Counted from the first letter of the stretch, positions 8,065 through 17,582 are shown. The stretch is DNA of 64,000 nucleotides from Tsukamurella sp. PLM1 (GCF_023168325.1 NZ_AP025688.1:2356001-2420000), one strand, 5' to 3'. Numbers and translations: made by a program. The notes: generated by a model from the sequence alone, not told the origin.

Positions 8065-9329
8065 GTGCCGAGCCCGCTGCCACCCCCGCCCACGCTGCTG
8101 TCCACGCCCCGTCGCCGGGTCGTCGCGGGCGCCGCACTCCTCGTCGCGGCGACGGTTCTGGGCCTGGCACTGAACGTGTGGCACGGCTTCCTCGACCTGG
8201 AGGTCTATCGGCTCGGCGCGCGCACCTGGCTGGACGGCGGCGACCTCTACGGGAAGCTGCCGCCGATCGGCGACATCGCGCTCCCCTTCACGTACCCGCC
8301 GCTCGCGGCCATCGCCTTCGTCCCGTTCGCCGTGATGTCTTCCTGGGCGGCGGGCGCGGTGATGTTCGCACTCACTCTCGGCGCGATCGGCCTGACGCTG
8401 TGGCTGGTGCTCGCGCACGTGCGCCCGGGCTCGACCGGGGCACCCGGTTCGCGATCGTGCTGGCCGGCGTCGCCGCCGCCGAGTACCTCGAGCCGGTGCG
8501 GCAGAACCTCGGCTTCGGCCAGGTCAACGCACTGCTCATGGCGGCGATCGCGGTAGATGTGCTGGTGCGGCATCCGCGCTGGCCGCGCGGCGCGCTGATC
8601 GGCATCGCGATCTCGATCAAGCTGACCCCCGCGGCGTTCCTGCTGCTGTTCCTGCTGCGCCGCGACTGGCGCGCGCTGGCGACGAGCGTCGCCGCAGCGG
8701 CGGCGTCGGTCGGGGTGGCATGGCTGATCATGCCCGCCGACTCCGCGCAGTACTGGTTCCACACCCTCAAGGAGACGAGCCGGATCGGCCCGCCGTACTT
8801 CGCGGGCAATCAGTCGCTCAAGGGCTTCGCGTTCCGACTCGGACTCGGTGACGGCGCGTCGACCGCGGTGTGGCTCGCGTTGTCAGTAGTGGCCGTGGTG
8901 CTCGCCGCGGTGTGGATGCGGCGGCTGCTCGCCGACGGCGCGGTTCCGGCCGCGCTCCTGGTCAACGCGGCGGCGGTCCTCCTGGTCTCTCCCGTGAGCT
9001 GGTCGCACCACTGGGTGTGGGCGGCTCCGGCCCTGCTCCTCGCCGTCGTCGCCCTGTCCGACGGTACGCCGAGCCGCACGTTCGGGCGGACCGTCGCCTT
9101 CGGGGCCGCGCTGTTCTTCGTGGGACCGCACTGGCTGCTGCCGAGCCGCGACGACCGCGAGCTCGCCTGGGCGTGGTGGCAGCAGATCATCGGGAGCGGG
9201 TACGTGCTGTTCACCGCTGCCGTACTGGTCGCGGGAGTCGTGGGTGTGCGCCGTCACAGAAGGGCGAGCGTCGTGACGGTGGGCACAAAAGGGCCTCTCG
9301 GAGCGGGGATTTCAGACAACAGCGGATAA
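8065..9329 (+). CDS. GT87 (DUF2029) polyprenyl-phosphomannose-type mannosyltransferase, frameshifted
   Basis: Multi-pass glycosyltransferase, about 421 residues after correction, of the GT-C fold DUF2029/GT87 family. In Mycobacteriales these use polyprenyl-phosphate-mannose on the outer membrane face to build phosphatidylinositol mannosides, lipomannan and lipoarabinomannan branches. GTG 8065 opens MPSPLPPPP, then a first membrane helix (VVAGAALLVAATVLGLALNV) and the loop DLEVYRLGARTWLDGGDLYG whose acidic residues are catalytic in the family. Near 8436-8440 a G is lost (ACCGGGGC for ACCGGGGGC); the frame resumes TRFAIVLAGVAAAEYLEPVR and NLGFGQVNALLMA with about eight more helices and the motif SPVSWSHHWVW. 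The stop TAA is 1 bp from the MCE gene start. Confidence 0.82.
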
Positions 9330-9330
9330 T

Positions 9331-10437
9331 TTGTCTATTCGTGGATCTTGCTCCGGTACCAGGCTTCGCCCCGACCCCGCACAGCTCCGTCGACGCGGAG
9401 TGGCGGTCACCCTGTGCGTGCTGCTCATCTGCGGCGCCGTCTGGACGTACAACGCGTTCCGGCCGCAGGACGTGTTCACGCTGACGCTGCGGACGCCCGC
9501 AGTGGCGGCCGGCATCGCCGAGGGTTCGAAGGTCCGGCTCCAGGGCCTCCAGGTGGGCACGGTGACCGCTGTCGAGGCGCTGGGCAACGCTCAGCAGGGC
9601 GTCCGGTTGCGCCTGGACGGGCCGCAGGGCCGGTCACTCACCAACAACGTCGAGGCCGCGTTCTCGGCGGGGAACCTGTTCGGCATCTCCGAAGTTGTCC
9701 TGACTCCGCACGAGGGCGGCGGCCCGCTGCGTGACGGCGCCGAACTCGCACCGAACCGGCGGATCACCGACAACACCGTGTCCACCATGATCGCAACGAT
9801 CGGCGACGTCAACAACGACGCCCTGCGGCCGCACATGAGCCAGGTACTGCGCGACGTCGACGCCTCGTCGAAGGCGATGCTGCCGCTGCTGACCGCGCTG
9901 GGGAGCGTGGCGCAGACCGTCCACGACACCCAGCGCCTGACCGCCGCGCAGACCCTGCCGACGATCACGCGGTCGCTCATCGCCGCCGACGCGACCGTCG
10001 CGCGCGTGCTGCCCGCGTTCGGCGTCACCGCGGGTTATCAGCCCCTGCACAACGGGGATTCGAAGCGGACCCTCGCGATGCAGGATCGGTTCAACAACGA
10101 ACGAGACGGCTTCATCGCGGGCCTGCAGGCGATACTCACCCCCGAGGCCCTCGCCGGGCTCGAGACCGCGACCCCGATGCTGGTGAGCCTCATGCAGCCG
10201 ATCCTGCGCGCCTTCCCCAACGGCAGCGCACGCGGCGTCGGAATCCAGCTGGCCCAGCTGATGGACAACGTGCGCAAGGCGATGCCGAAAACCGCGAACG
10301 GCACCGTGCTGAACCTGCGCCTGTCAGTCGACTACCCCGCCATCGCCGCTGTCCTCCCGCCCGAGGCCGGCGATGGGCCCGCAGCTGCCGGCCGGCCTCC
10401 CGCCGAGCCCACGTCGCCCGCCAAGCCCGCGCGCTGA
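9331..10437 (+). CDS. MCE family (MlaD-domain) lipid-transport protein
   Basis: A 368-residue membrane-anchored MCE protein. The TTG at 9331, 1 bp after the preceding stop, gives MSIRGSCSGT; a single N-terminal helix (VAVTLCVLLICGAVWTYNAF) is followed by the MlaD/MCE domain (FTLTLRTPAVAAGIAEGSKV, LQGLQVGTVTAVEAL, AFSAGNLFGISEVVL) and a long helical MCE_N/C region. The C-terminal tail is Pro/Ala-rich. MCE proteins normally occur as six-gene operons with YrbE permeases that move lipids across the mycolate envelope. Here a single copy follows a mannosyltransferase and no YrbE gene is present in the window. Translational coupling with the GT87 gene is likely. Confidence 0.82.
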   Translation: MSIRGSCSGTRLRPDPAQLRRRGVAVTLCVLLICGAVWTYNAFRPQDVFTLTLRTPAVAAGIAEGSKVRLQGLQVGTVTAVEALGNAQQGVRLRLDGPQGRSLTNNVEAAFSAGNLFGISEVVLTPHEGGGPLRDGAELAPNRRITDNTVSTMIATIGDVNNDALRPHMSQVLRDVDASSKAMLPLLTALGSVAQTVHDTQRLTAAQTLPTITRSLIAADATVARVLPAFGVTAGYQPLHNGDSKRTLAMQDRFNNERDGFIAGLQAILTPEALAGLETATPMLVSLMQPILRAFPNGSARGVGIQLAQLMDNVRKAMPKTANGTVLNLRLSVDYPAIAAVLPPEAGDGPAAAGRPPAEPTSPAKPAR

Positions 10438-10727
10438 CTCGCTCAGCACTGTCGGCTACGCCGACGGCCTGGCGCGGACTGGTACCGCCGCGTGCGATCG
10501 GCACCGGCGACTGGACCGTCCGGGACAATCGCCGAACGAACGCCCTCGAATTCGGCCCGATTCGGACAGCCGATCCGGCGGTGATCCTTTCGGCGTCGGC
10601 CATCGGCGCCGCGCCGAGCGGCGGCTCCGGCGTTCATCCCCGGGCGACGCCGAATCCCCTCCCTGGGCTTCCGTCCCCTACCGTGTGCCACACACTCCGT
10701 GCACCCGTCCACACCGGGTGGGCGGCC
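10438..10727. other. Convergent intergenic region, no supported gene
   Basis: About 290 bp between the convergent MCE and transporter genes. Open frames here are all shadows; I see no tRNA, strong T-tailed hairpin or ribosome site. It presumably holds the two transcript ends. Confidence 0.6.
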
Positions 10728-12059
10728 CTACAGCAACGCGCGGTCGCGGGCCGGACGCACGCGCAGGAGCAGCGCGAGCCCGAGGGCCAGCACCACGATG
10801 ATCCCGCCGATGCCGGCGCGGTCGGCGTCGAAGACCGCGACGAAGACGCCGAACAGCGCCGGCCCCAGGAACGAGGCCGCTCGCCCCGTGGTCTGGTACA
10901 GCCCGAACATCTCCCCCTCGCGGCCGGGCACCGTCATCCGGGCGAGCATGCTGCGCGCGGACGACTGGGCCGGGCCCACGAACACAGTCAGCATCAGCCC
11001 GAAGACCCAGAACATCGTCTCGCCACTCACGAACAGCAGCACCATCCCCGCGATCAGCATCCCCAGCAGGCACGCCGCGATCACGGGCCGCGGCCCGATG
11101 CGGTCGTCGAACCGCCCGGCGATCACGGCCCCGAGCGCCGCCACGACGTTCGCGGCCACGCCGAACAGCAACACCGTCGACTCGCTCATCCCGTACACCG
11201 AGTGCGCGAGCACCGCCCCGAACGTGAACGTGGCCGCCAGCCCGTCGCGGAACACCGCCGACGCCACCAGGAACCAGACCACGTTGCGGTCCTCGCGCCA
11301 CAGCGACCCGATCGTCGCGAACAGGTCCCGGTACGCCCCCACGATCCCGCGCCGCGGCGCCGCCAACGGGTCGGCGGGCAGCTCGGGCACGAAGAACAGC
11401 ACCGGCAGCGCGGAGATCGCGAACCAGGCGGCCGCGAACAGCGCGACCAACCGGATGTTCAGCCCGCCCTCGGTGGGTACGTTCAGGAATCCCCGGGTGG
11501 GCCCGTCACCGGCGATGAAGCCGAAGTTGCAGATCAGGAGCAGCACGATGCCACCGAAGTAGCCGCAGGCCCAACCGATCCCGGACACCCGCCCGATCGT
11601 CGCCGGCGTCGACACCTGCCGGAGCATCGCGTAATACGGCACGTTCACCAGCTCGAACGCCACCGTCCCCACCGCGAGGAGCAATAGCCCCAGCCACAGG
11701 TACTGCGACTCGTCGCGCACGAAGAAACAACCTGCCGTGCACACCGTGACCACGGCGCTCCACACGGCCAGCGAGAACTTGCGGCGCCCCGCCGCGTCGG
11801 AGCGGCCGCCGAGGACGGGTGCGAGCACCGCCACGCAGAACCCCGCCGCCGCCATCGCCCACGACAGCCGGCTTGTCGCGCTGGGGGCCGCCACGTCCTC
11901 GCCCACCGCGCCCGTGAGGTACACGGTGAAGATGAACGTGGTCATCACCGCGTTGAACGCGGCGCTCCCCCAATCCCAGGTGCACCACGCGACCACCTGG
12001 CGGCGCGGGACGCCGGGCACCGTCGAACCCGGTACCGCACCGGCCGCCCCCACGCTCAC
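10728..12059 (-). CDS. MFS transporter, UMF1/Atg22-like family
   Basis: A 443-residue permease with about 12 hydrophobic segments. The GTG start at 12059 leads into RRQVVAWCTWDWGSAAFNAV, the W-D-W/F-ang-SA-N motif typical of the UMF1 family of major facilitators (bacterial relatives of yeast Atg22). Later blocks include FCVAVLAPVLGGRSDAAGRR (MFS loop 2-3 motif) and IGWACGYFGGIVLLLICNFG. The substrate is unknown; amino-acid efflux is the role of the yeast relative. It starts only 4 bp after the der stop and ends the minus-strand core block. The frame is intact. Confidence 0.85.
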   Translation of the reverse strand: MSVGAAGAVPGSTVPGVPRRQVVAWCTWDWGSAAFNAVMTTFIFTVYLTGAVGEDVAAPSATSRLSWAMAAAGFCVAVLAPVLGGRSDAAGRRKFSLAVWSAVVTVCTAGCFFVRDESQYLWLGLLLLAVGTVAFELVNVPYYAMLRQVSTPATIGRVSGIGWACGYFGGIVLLLICNFGFIAGDGPTRGFLNVPTEGGLNIRLVALFAAAWFAISALPVLFFVPELPADPLAAPRRGIVGAYRDLFATIGSLWREDRNVVWFLVASAVFRDGLAATFTFGAVLAHSVYGMSESTVLLFGVAANVVAALGAVIAGRFDDRIGPRPVIAACLLGMLIAGMVLLFVSGETMFWVFGLMLTVFVGPAQSSARSMLARMTVPGREGEMFGLYQTTGRAASFLGPALFGVFVAVFDADRAGIGGIIVVLALGLALLLRVRPARDRALL

Positions 12060-12063
12060 GCGG

Positions 12064-13505
12064 CTACTTCTTCGCGCGCTTCTCGCGGACCCGGACGTTC
12101 ACCCGCACGGGGGAACCGTCGAACCCGAACTCCTCACGCAGCCGGCGCTCCAGGAACCGGCGGTAGCCCGCCTCCAGGAATCCCGTGGTGAACAGCACGA
12201 ACGTGGGCGGCCGCGTCGCCGCCTGAGTCGCGAACAGCACCTTGGGCAGCTTGCCCCGCGCAGGGGCGGCGGCGTCGCGGCCATGACCTCGCGCAACCAG
12301 TTGTTGAGGCGGCCCGTCGGGATGCGCTTGTCCCACGACTCGAGCGACGTCTCGATCGCGGGGACCAGCTTCTGCAGCGCGCGGCCGGTCTGCGCGGAGA
12401 TGTTCACGCGCAGCGCCCACGGGATCTGCACCAGCTCCCGGTCGATCTCCTTCTCCAGCTGGTACCGCCGGTCCTCGTCGACCAGGTCCCACTTGTTGTA
12501 CGCGATCACGAGCGCGCGGCCGGATTCGATCACCATCGACAGCACCCGCAGGTCCTGCTCCGTGATCGGCTGCGAGGCGTCGATGAGCACGATCGCGACC
12601 TCGGCGGCCTCGATCGCACCCTTCGTGCGCAGCGACGCGTAGAACTCGTGCCCGCTGGCCTGGTTGACCTTCTTGCGCAGGCCGGCGGTGTCGATGAACT
12701 TCCAGGTCTTGCCGCCGAGCTCGACGAGAGAGTCCACCGGGTCGACGGTGGTGCCCGCGACGTTGTCCACGACGGAGCGGTTCTCACCCGTGAGCTTGTT
12801 GAGCAGCGAGCTCTTTCCCACGTTCGGCTTGCCGATGAGCGCGATCCGACGCGGCCCCATGCCGCCGGTGCCCTCGCGCGGCGTCTCCGGCAGCTTCTCC
12901 AGGATGACGTCGAGCAGGTCGCCGGTACCGCGGCCGTGGGCGGCCGAGATCGTGTACGGCTCACCTAGGCCCAGCGACCACAACGTCGCGGCCTCGGCCT
13001 CGGTGCGCTGATCGTCGACCTTGTTCGCCGCAAGAATGACGGGGGCCTTGGACCGGCGCAGCACGCGGGCGACCGCCTCGTCCGTCGCGGTCGCACCGAC
13101 GGTGGCGTCCACGACCACGACGATCGCATCGGCGGTGCGCATGGCGACCTCGGCCTGCGCCGCGACCGACTGTTGCATGCCCTTGGCGTCGGGCTCCCAG
13201 CCGCCGGTGTCCTGCACCAGGAACCGCCGGCCCGCCCAGTTGGCCTCGTAGCTGATCCGGTCGCGGGTCACGCCCGGGATGTCCTCGACCACGGCCTCGC
13301 GGCGGCCGAGGATCCGGTTCACCAGCGTCGACTTGCCCACGTTCGGGCGGCCCACGATGGCCACGGTCGGCAACTTCGCGGCCGCCTCCGCGGCCTCCGC
13401 CTCGAGGTCGCTGAAATCGCCCTCGTAGTCGGCGAAGTCACCCTCGTCCTCCCACGTGCCGTCCCCGGCACCGGAGTCGGCGTACTCGAACTCGGTGTCA
13501 CTCAT
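12064..13505 (-). CDS. der: GTPase Der (EngA), ribosome assembly; frameshifted near the C-terminus
   Basis: Der is the essential double-domain GTPase needed for 50S ribosomal subunit maturation. An acidic N-terminal tail ([14 protein letters not shown], longer than in E. coli but normal in actinobacteria) precedes G domain 1 with [31 protein letters not shown] and NKVD, then G domain 2 with [22 protein letters not shown] and NKWDLV, and a KH-like C-terminal domain ending [13 protein letters not shown] is missing at 12254-12257 (GCGGGGCAAG for five Gs); with it restored, the protein is 480 residues. Start 13505 overlaps the cmk stop as ATGA, so translation is coupled to cmk and rluB. Confidence 0.95.
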
Positions 13506-14263
13506 CGTGCGGCCTCCTTCGCCTGCGCGGATTCGACCCGCTCGCCCCGGTCCCGGCGACCGAGAACACGGTCGGCCAGTTCGGCCACAGCGGCGACGGT
13601 CTCATCCAGGTCCATGTCCGACGAGTCCAGTTCGATCGCATCGTCGGCCGGTCGCAGCGGCGAGACCTTGCGGGTCGAATCGAGGCCGTCGCGGCGCTGC
13701 ACGGATGCCAGCACCTCGTCGTAGTCGCTGGGCAGACCCAGCTCGGTGTTCTGTGCGTGACGGCGCTGCGCACGCGCCTCGGCGGAGGCGGTGAGGTAGA
13801 TCTTCACCGGCGCGTCGGGGAAGACGACGGTGCCGATGTCGCGGCCCTCCACCACGATCGGCGAATCGTCGTCGGCGGCGATGGCCCGCTGGTAGTCCAC
13901 GAGCTGTTCGCGCACCTCCGGCACCGCGGAGACGGCCGAGACGGCTGCGGTCACGTCGTCCTCGCGGATCCGCCTCGTGATCGAGATCTCGTCGAGTTCG
14001 ACCTGTTCGGAGAGCGGGTCGCAGCCCATCGCCAGCGGCAGATCCGCGGTCGCCGCGGCGATCGCCGCCGGGTCCGCGAGGTCCACCTCCTGGTCCAGCG
14101 CCCACACCGTGGCGGCGCGGTACATCGCGCCGGTGTCCAGGTAGCGCGCGCCGAGGTTCTCGGCGATACGCCGGGCCACCGTCGACTTCCCGGTCCCCGA
14201 GGGGCCGTCCATGGCGATCACGAGGGTCACAGTCCCACCGCTCTCTTCTCGTAGGTCGCTCAT
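13502..14263 (-). CDS. cmk: Cytidylate kinase
   Basis: A 253-residue CMP/dCMP kinase that phosphorylates CMP with ATP in pyrimidine nucleotide supply. The P-loop is [20 protein letters not shown], followed by [38 protein letters not shown] (CMP-binding), [12 protein letters not shown] in the lid region and [20 protein letters not shown] near the C-terminus. The start at 14263 overlaps the rluB stop by 4 bp (ATGA) and its own stop overlaps the der start in the same way. The order rluB-cmk-der matches Rv1711-Rv1713. The frame is intact. Confidence 0.97.
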   Translation of the reverse strand: MSDLREESGGTVTLVIAMDGPSGTGKSTVARRIAENLGARYLDTGAMYRAATVWALDQEVDLADPAAIAAATADLPLAMGCDPLSEQVELDEISITRRIREDDVTAAVSAVSAVPEVREQLVDYQRAIAADDDSPIVVEGRDIGTVVFPDAPVKIYLTASAEARAQRRHAQNTELGLPSDYDEVLASVQRRDGLDSTRKVSPLRPADDAIELDSSDMDLDETVAAVAELADRVLGRRDRGERVESAQAKEAAR

Positions 14264-15203
14264 AGCCCGACCGCCTTGTAGAGCGCCGTCACTTCGTCGC
14301 GGCCGAGCACGCGCAGCGAGCCCGGACGCTGATCGCCAGGGCCACGGAACCGACGTGCGTGCGCACCAGGCGCTCGACGGGGTGCCCCACCTCGGCCAGC
14401 AGTCGGCGCACGATGTGCTTGCGGCCCTCGTGCAGCACGATCCGCACCATCGAGCGGCCCTCCGATGCCTCCAGCACGGAGAACTTGTCCGCCTTCACGG
14501 GGCCGTCCTCGAGCTCGACACCGTTGCGCAGCGTGTTCCCCAGCCGCCGCGGCACCTCGCCCTGGACCCAGGCCAGATACGTCTTGGGCACCTCGTACGA
14601 GGGGTGCATGAGGCGGTGGGCGAGCTCGCCGTCGTTGGTGACGAGCAGCAGGCCCTCGGTGTCGGCGTCGAGTCGGCCCACGTGGAACAGCCGCTGACCG
14701 GCGGCGACCCGCTCGGCCACGATGTCGCCCACGCACGGACGGCCCATGTCGTCGCTCATCGTCGACTGCCAGCCGCGCGGCTTGTTCAGCGCGAGATGCA
14801 CGAGGTTCTCGTTGACCACCACTCGCACGCCGTCCACGCGCACCACCGCGACGTTCGGGTCCACCCGGCGGCCCTGCTCGGTGACGATCTCGCCGTCCAC
14901 CTCGACCCGGCCGTCCGCGATCATCTCCTCCGCTACGCGTCGCGACGCGACGCCGGCCTGCGCGAGCACCTTCTGCAGGCGCACGCCCTCGGCGGCGGCA
15001 TCCCCCACTGTCCACGGATTCGACGGTGCGCCGTCCCCCGGCTCCCGCACGGGGACGTTCTGCGTGCGAGCGGGTTTGGCGTTCGAGAGGCGGGGAACCC
15101 CGCCTTGGCGGCCGGCCTGCTTGCGCGGCTGTTCGGCGCCCTTCCTCGGCTTGCTGGTTCTACTGCGGTCCGGTGTGCCATCACGGCGAGCGGGTCTGTT
15201 CAT
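14260..15203 (-). CDS. rluB: 23S rRNA pseudouridine synthase RluB-type, frameshifted near the 3' end
   Basis: RsuA/RluB-family pseudouridine synthase modifying 23S rRNA. A basic, disordered N-terminal tail of about 70 residues (MNRPARRDGTPDRSRTSKPR) precedes an S4 RNA-binding domain (GVRLQKVLAQAGVASRRVAE) and the catalytic domain with GRLDADTEGLLLVTNDGEL, where Asp is the nucleophile. The C-terminal part has VKADKFSVLEASEGRSMVRI, LHEGRKHIVRRLLAEVGHPV and RTHVGSVAL. At 14335-14338 a G is missing (CTGGCGAT for CTGGGCGAT); the true end reads [20 protein letters not shown]. In M. tuberculosis scpB and rluB are adjacent; here two genes separate them. Confidence 0.93.
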
Positions 15204-15245
15204 GATCTGTCCATCATCGCAGGCCCGACGCGATTTCGGTATTCG

Positions 15246-15849
15246 TCAGCCGCGCGCGCCGCGGATCTCGCTCAGCGAGCGGTTCCGGCGGCCCATGAAC
15301 AGCACGGACGCGGCGACGGAGGTCACCACGACCGTGCTCACCAGTCCGCCCTCGGGCGGGAAGAACAGCGGGTCGCCGCCCTCGTTCCCGCCGGTCAGCT
15401 CGTCGAGGCCGCTCATCATCATGTCGGGGAAGATCCACACCAGGACCGCCAGCACCGCGGCGAGCCCGAACAGGCCGCTCGCGATCGCGCGCCCGCGGAC
15501 GGCGAACGCCGGACGCACCGTGGCCACGATCACCAGGATCAGGGCGGCGACCGCGAGCCCGGCGCTGACGTAACCCCACGGGATCACCGCATCGGCGACC
15601 ATGCCCGACTCCGGGAACCCCGGCCGCGACCTGATCGCCGTCGAGGCCGGTTCCGGTGAGGACGAGCCGGCCGGTGCCCGTGAAGCTCCACGGGAGACCG
15701 ACCTGTCCGACCTTGAATCCGAGCCACGGCGCGGTGGCCGCCCACACCGACAGCACCGCGGAGACGCCGGTGAGGACCAGCGGCCACCAGCGGCGCACCG
15801 TCGGCCCGAGGGAACCGAGCGGGAACGCCTCCCGAAGTACGACTGACAT
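15246..15849 (-). CDS. Small four-helix membrane protein of unknown function (frameshifted)
   Basis: No family recognised. ATG 15849 gives MSVVLREAFPLGSLG and then four hydrophobic segments: WWPLVLTGVSAVLSVWAATA, YVSAGLAVAALILVIVATV, IASGLFGLAAVLAVLVWIFP and GGLVSTVVVTSVAASVLFMG, ending in a basic tail NRSLSEIRGARG. Between helices 1 and 2 is a longer outside loop with TGTGRLVLTGTGLDGDQ. The CCCC run at 15618-15621 carries one base too many (or lacks two); corrected length is about 200 residues. It sits between rluB and the DUF559 gene, in a position where M. tuberculosis has nothing, and starts 34 bp from the upstream 60-bp hairpin. Confidence 0.6.
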
Positions 15850-15882
15850 GTCGGGCATGGCCTCGACCCTAGCTCCCGTGCC

Positions 15883-15942
15883 ACTTGTACCCGGAAACCG
15901 CGGCATCTGCGCAGTACCCGAGCACGGTATCCGTCTACAAAT
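15883..15942. repeat. 60-bp imperfect hairpin element, upstream copy
   Basis: Left arm ACTTGTACCCGGAAACC (15883-15899) and right arm GGTATCCGTCTACAAAT (15926-15942) pair at 13 of 17 positions around a 26-nt loop. The same architecture and nearly the same left arm occur at 16854-16913. The right arm ends on the ATG at 15941 of the DUF559 gene. Loops of the two copies are unrelated, so the arms are what is conserved. Confidence 0.6.
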
Positions 15943-16909
15943 GGGCGCTCGGGATCCGAACGAGCGGCTGGTGCGTCCAATGAGTATGCAGCGGAGAACC
16001 CGGGACCTACTCGGCGAGCACTCGGAGTACTGCGCGCGGCGTCTGTTCGCGTCGGTCATCCACGGGGTCCGACAGTCGGGCGAAGCCGAAGTGTGTCTTC
16101 GTGATCGCCTCGACGCGCTCGAATTGGTGTACCCCGGGTGCGTGTTCACCGGCTGGTCCGCGGCCGGTCTGCACGGCATCCAGTTCGCGGAGGGCCACCC
16201 GCCGGAGATCTGGCTGCCGTCGCAGCGGCGGCGCCGGGATGTGATCATCCGCACCGGCAGGCTCCCCGCCGACGACATCGAGGACGTCCTCGGCCGTCAC
16301 GCCACCTCCGCCGTGCGCACCGCGTTCGACCTCGGTCGGCACGAGTACCGCGATCAGGCGATCGCCGCCATCGAGCAGTGCGTCCGCCCGAACGAGTTCG
16401 GCATCGCGGCGACCACGGTGGAGGAGATCGAGGCGTACATCCGTGACCACCCCGGATTGCACAACACGGCGGCGGTGCGGCGCGAACTCACGGAGGTCGT
16501 GCCCGGCGCGCAGTCGCCGTGGGAGACGTTCACCCGGCTCGTCGTGCACCGAGCGGGATTCGTGATGTTCGAGACGCAGTGCCCGATACCGGGAACGGCG
16601 TTGCACACCGATCTCGGATCCGCGGGGCACAGGATCGCGATCGAGTACGAGGGCGACTACCACCGCGGCTCGGACCAGCACAAACGCGACATCGCCCGGT
16701 GGAACCGGATCACCGGCGACGGTTGGACGCTCATCCTGGTCAGCTCCACCATGCTCACGAACCCGCCGGCTCGGGCCACGTTCGTGGCTCGGATCGAGCG
16801 CGAACTCCGCGTCCGGGGTTGGGCAGGGCCGGCACCGTCGACCCCGGAACTGCACTTGTACTCGGAAACCTGGACGAACACGCACGAGGTTGTCGCGGTT
16901 TCCGCGTAG
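15941..16909 (+). CDS. DUF559 (Vsr-like PD-(D/E)XK) domain protein
   Basis: About 322 residues from ATG 15941 (309 from ATG 15980, also possible; neither has a strong ribosome site). The N-terminal half resembles the helical/AbiEi-like region of many actinobacterial DUF559 proteins (CVFTGWSAAGLHGIQFAEGH, PEIWLPSQRRRRDVIIR). The C-terminal half is a Vsr/PD-(D/E)XK-like nuclease fold: SPWETFTRLVVHRAGF, HRIAIEYEGDYHRGSDQHKR (E-x-E...H-R pattern) and DGWTLILVSSTML. The function of the family is unknown; endonuclease activity is inferred from fold. It lies on the opposite strand to the surrounding core genes and is bracketed by two similar 60-bp hairpins, which suggests acquisition as a unit. Confidence 0.75.
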   Translation: MGARDPNERLVRPMSMQRRTRDLLGEHSEYCARRLFASVIHGVRQSGEAEVCLRDRLDALELVYPGCVFTGWSAAGLHGIQFAEGHPPEIWLPSQRRRRDVIIRTGRLPADDIEDVLGRHATSAVRTAFDLGRHEYRDQAIAAIEQCVRPNEFGIAATTVEEIEAYIRDHPGLHNTAAVRRELTEVVPGAQSPWETFTRLVVHRAGFVMFETQCPIPGTALHTDLGSAGHRIAIEYEGDYHRGSDQHKRDIARWNRITGDGWTLILVSSTMLTNPPARATFVARIERELRVRGWAGPAPSTPELHLYSETWTNTHEVVAVSA

Positions 16910-16913
16910 AAGT
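16854..16913. repeat. 60-bp imperfect hairpin element, downstream copy
   Basis: Left arm ACTTGTACTCGGAAACC (16854-16870) and right arm GGTTTCCGCGTAGAAGT (16897-16913) pair at 15 of 17 positions around a 26-nt loop. The left arm differs from the upstream copy at 15883 by one base, and arm length and spacing are identical. It covers the last codons and the TAG stop of the DUF559 gene and ends 16 bp before the scpB stop. Confidence 0.65.
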
Positions 16914-16928
16914 ACGAGCGACGGACGA

Positions 16929-17582
16929 TCAGGCGTCGGGGTCGAAACCGATGTCCGCGGCCCGTGGGCGGCTCAGCTTCGCGAACCGCGGCTCCTCGTC
17001 GAGGTGCGAGCTGAGGTCCTCGATCACATCGACCTCGGGCAGCAGCGGCGCGAGCGGCGGCAGCTCGTCCAGCGACGTGAGCCCCAGCCGCTCGAGGAAC
17101 AGGTCGGTGGTCGCGTACGTGGTGGCGCCGCCGTCGGCCCCGGCCTCGGCGATGAGGCCGCGCGCGGCCAGGGTGCGCATCACGCCGTCCACGTTGACGC
17201 CGCGCACTGCGCTCACCTGCGAGCGGCTCACCGGCTGCTTGTAGGCGATCACCGCGAGCGTCTCCAGGGCCGCGCGGGTCAGTTTGGACCGCACCCCGTC
17301 GAGCAGCAGCCGCTCGACGTACGGCGCGTACTCCGCCCGGCTGTAGAGCCGCCAGCCCTCGGCGGTCTCGCGCAGTTCCATCCCCGAGCGCCGCTCCGCC
17401 AACTCGCCGGCCCACGCCCGCAGGTCGGCGGTGATCCGCTCCTCAGGCTCCTCGAGCGCGGTGCCCAGCTGGTCCGCGGTGGCGGGCGCGTCCACCACCA
17501 GCAGCAGCGCCTCCAGGGCGGATCGCAGCTCGTCTGGTTCCATGCCCTCGACCAGGGCGAAATCCACGGGTTCGTCGCTCAC
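16929..17582 (-). CDS. scpB: Segregation and condensation protein B
   Basis: ScpB, 217 residues, the winged-helix dimer that joins ScpA on the SMC ATPase to form the bacterial condensin. GTG 17582 opens VSDEPVDFALVEGMEPDELR, then SALEALLLVVDAPATADQLG (first winged helix) and LTRAALETLAVIAYKQPVSR with SQVSAVRGVNVDGVMRTLAA, the conserved second winged-helix block; the tail is acidic-basic and variable (FAKLSRPRAADIGFDPDA). Start and scpA stop overlap by 4 bp (GTGA), so the two are translationally coupled. The intact frame and normal length support the call. Confidence 0.95.
   Translation of the reverse strand: MSDEPVDFALVEGMEPDELRSALEALLLVVDAPATADQLGTALEEPEERITADLRAWAGELAERRSGMELRETAEGWRLYSRAEYAPYVERLLLDGVRSKLTRAALETLAVIAYKQPVSRSQVSAVRGVNVDGVMRTLAARGLIAEAGADGGATTYATTDLFLERLGLTSLDELPPLAPLLPEVDVIEDLSSHLDEEPRFAKLSRPRAADIGFDPDA

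Noticed and set aside
10581..11687. Long plus-strand open frames through the transporter, der, pyrG, recN, arg and phe genes
   Set aside because: These are GC-skew shadows of genes on the other strand, with Arg/His/Gly-rich translations and no family motifs.
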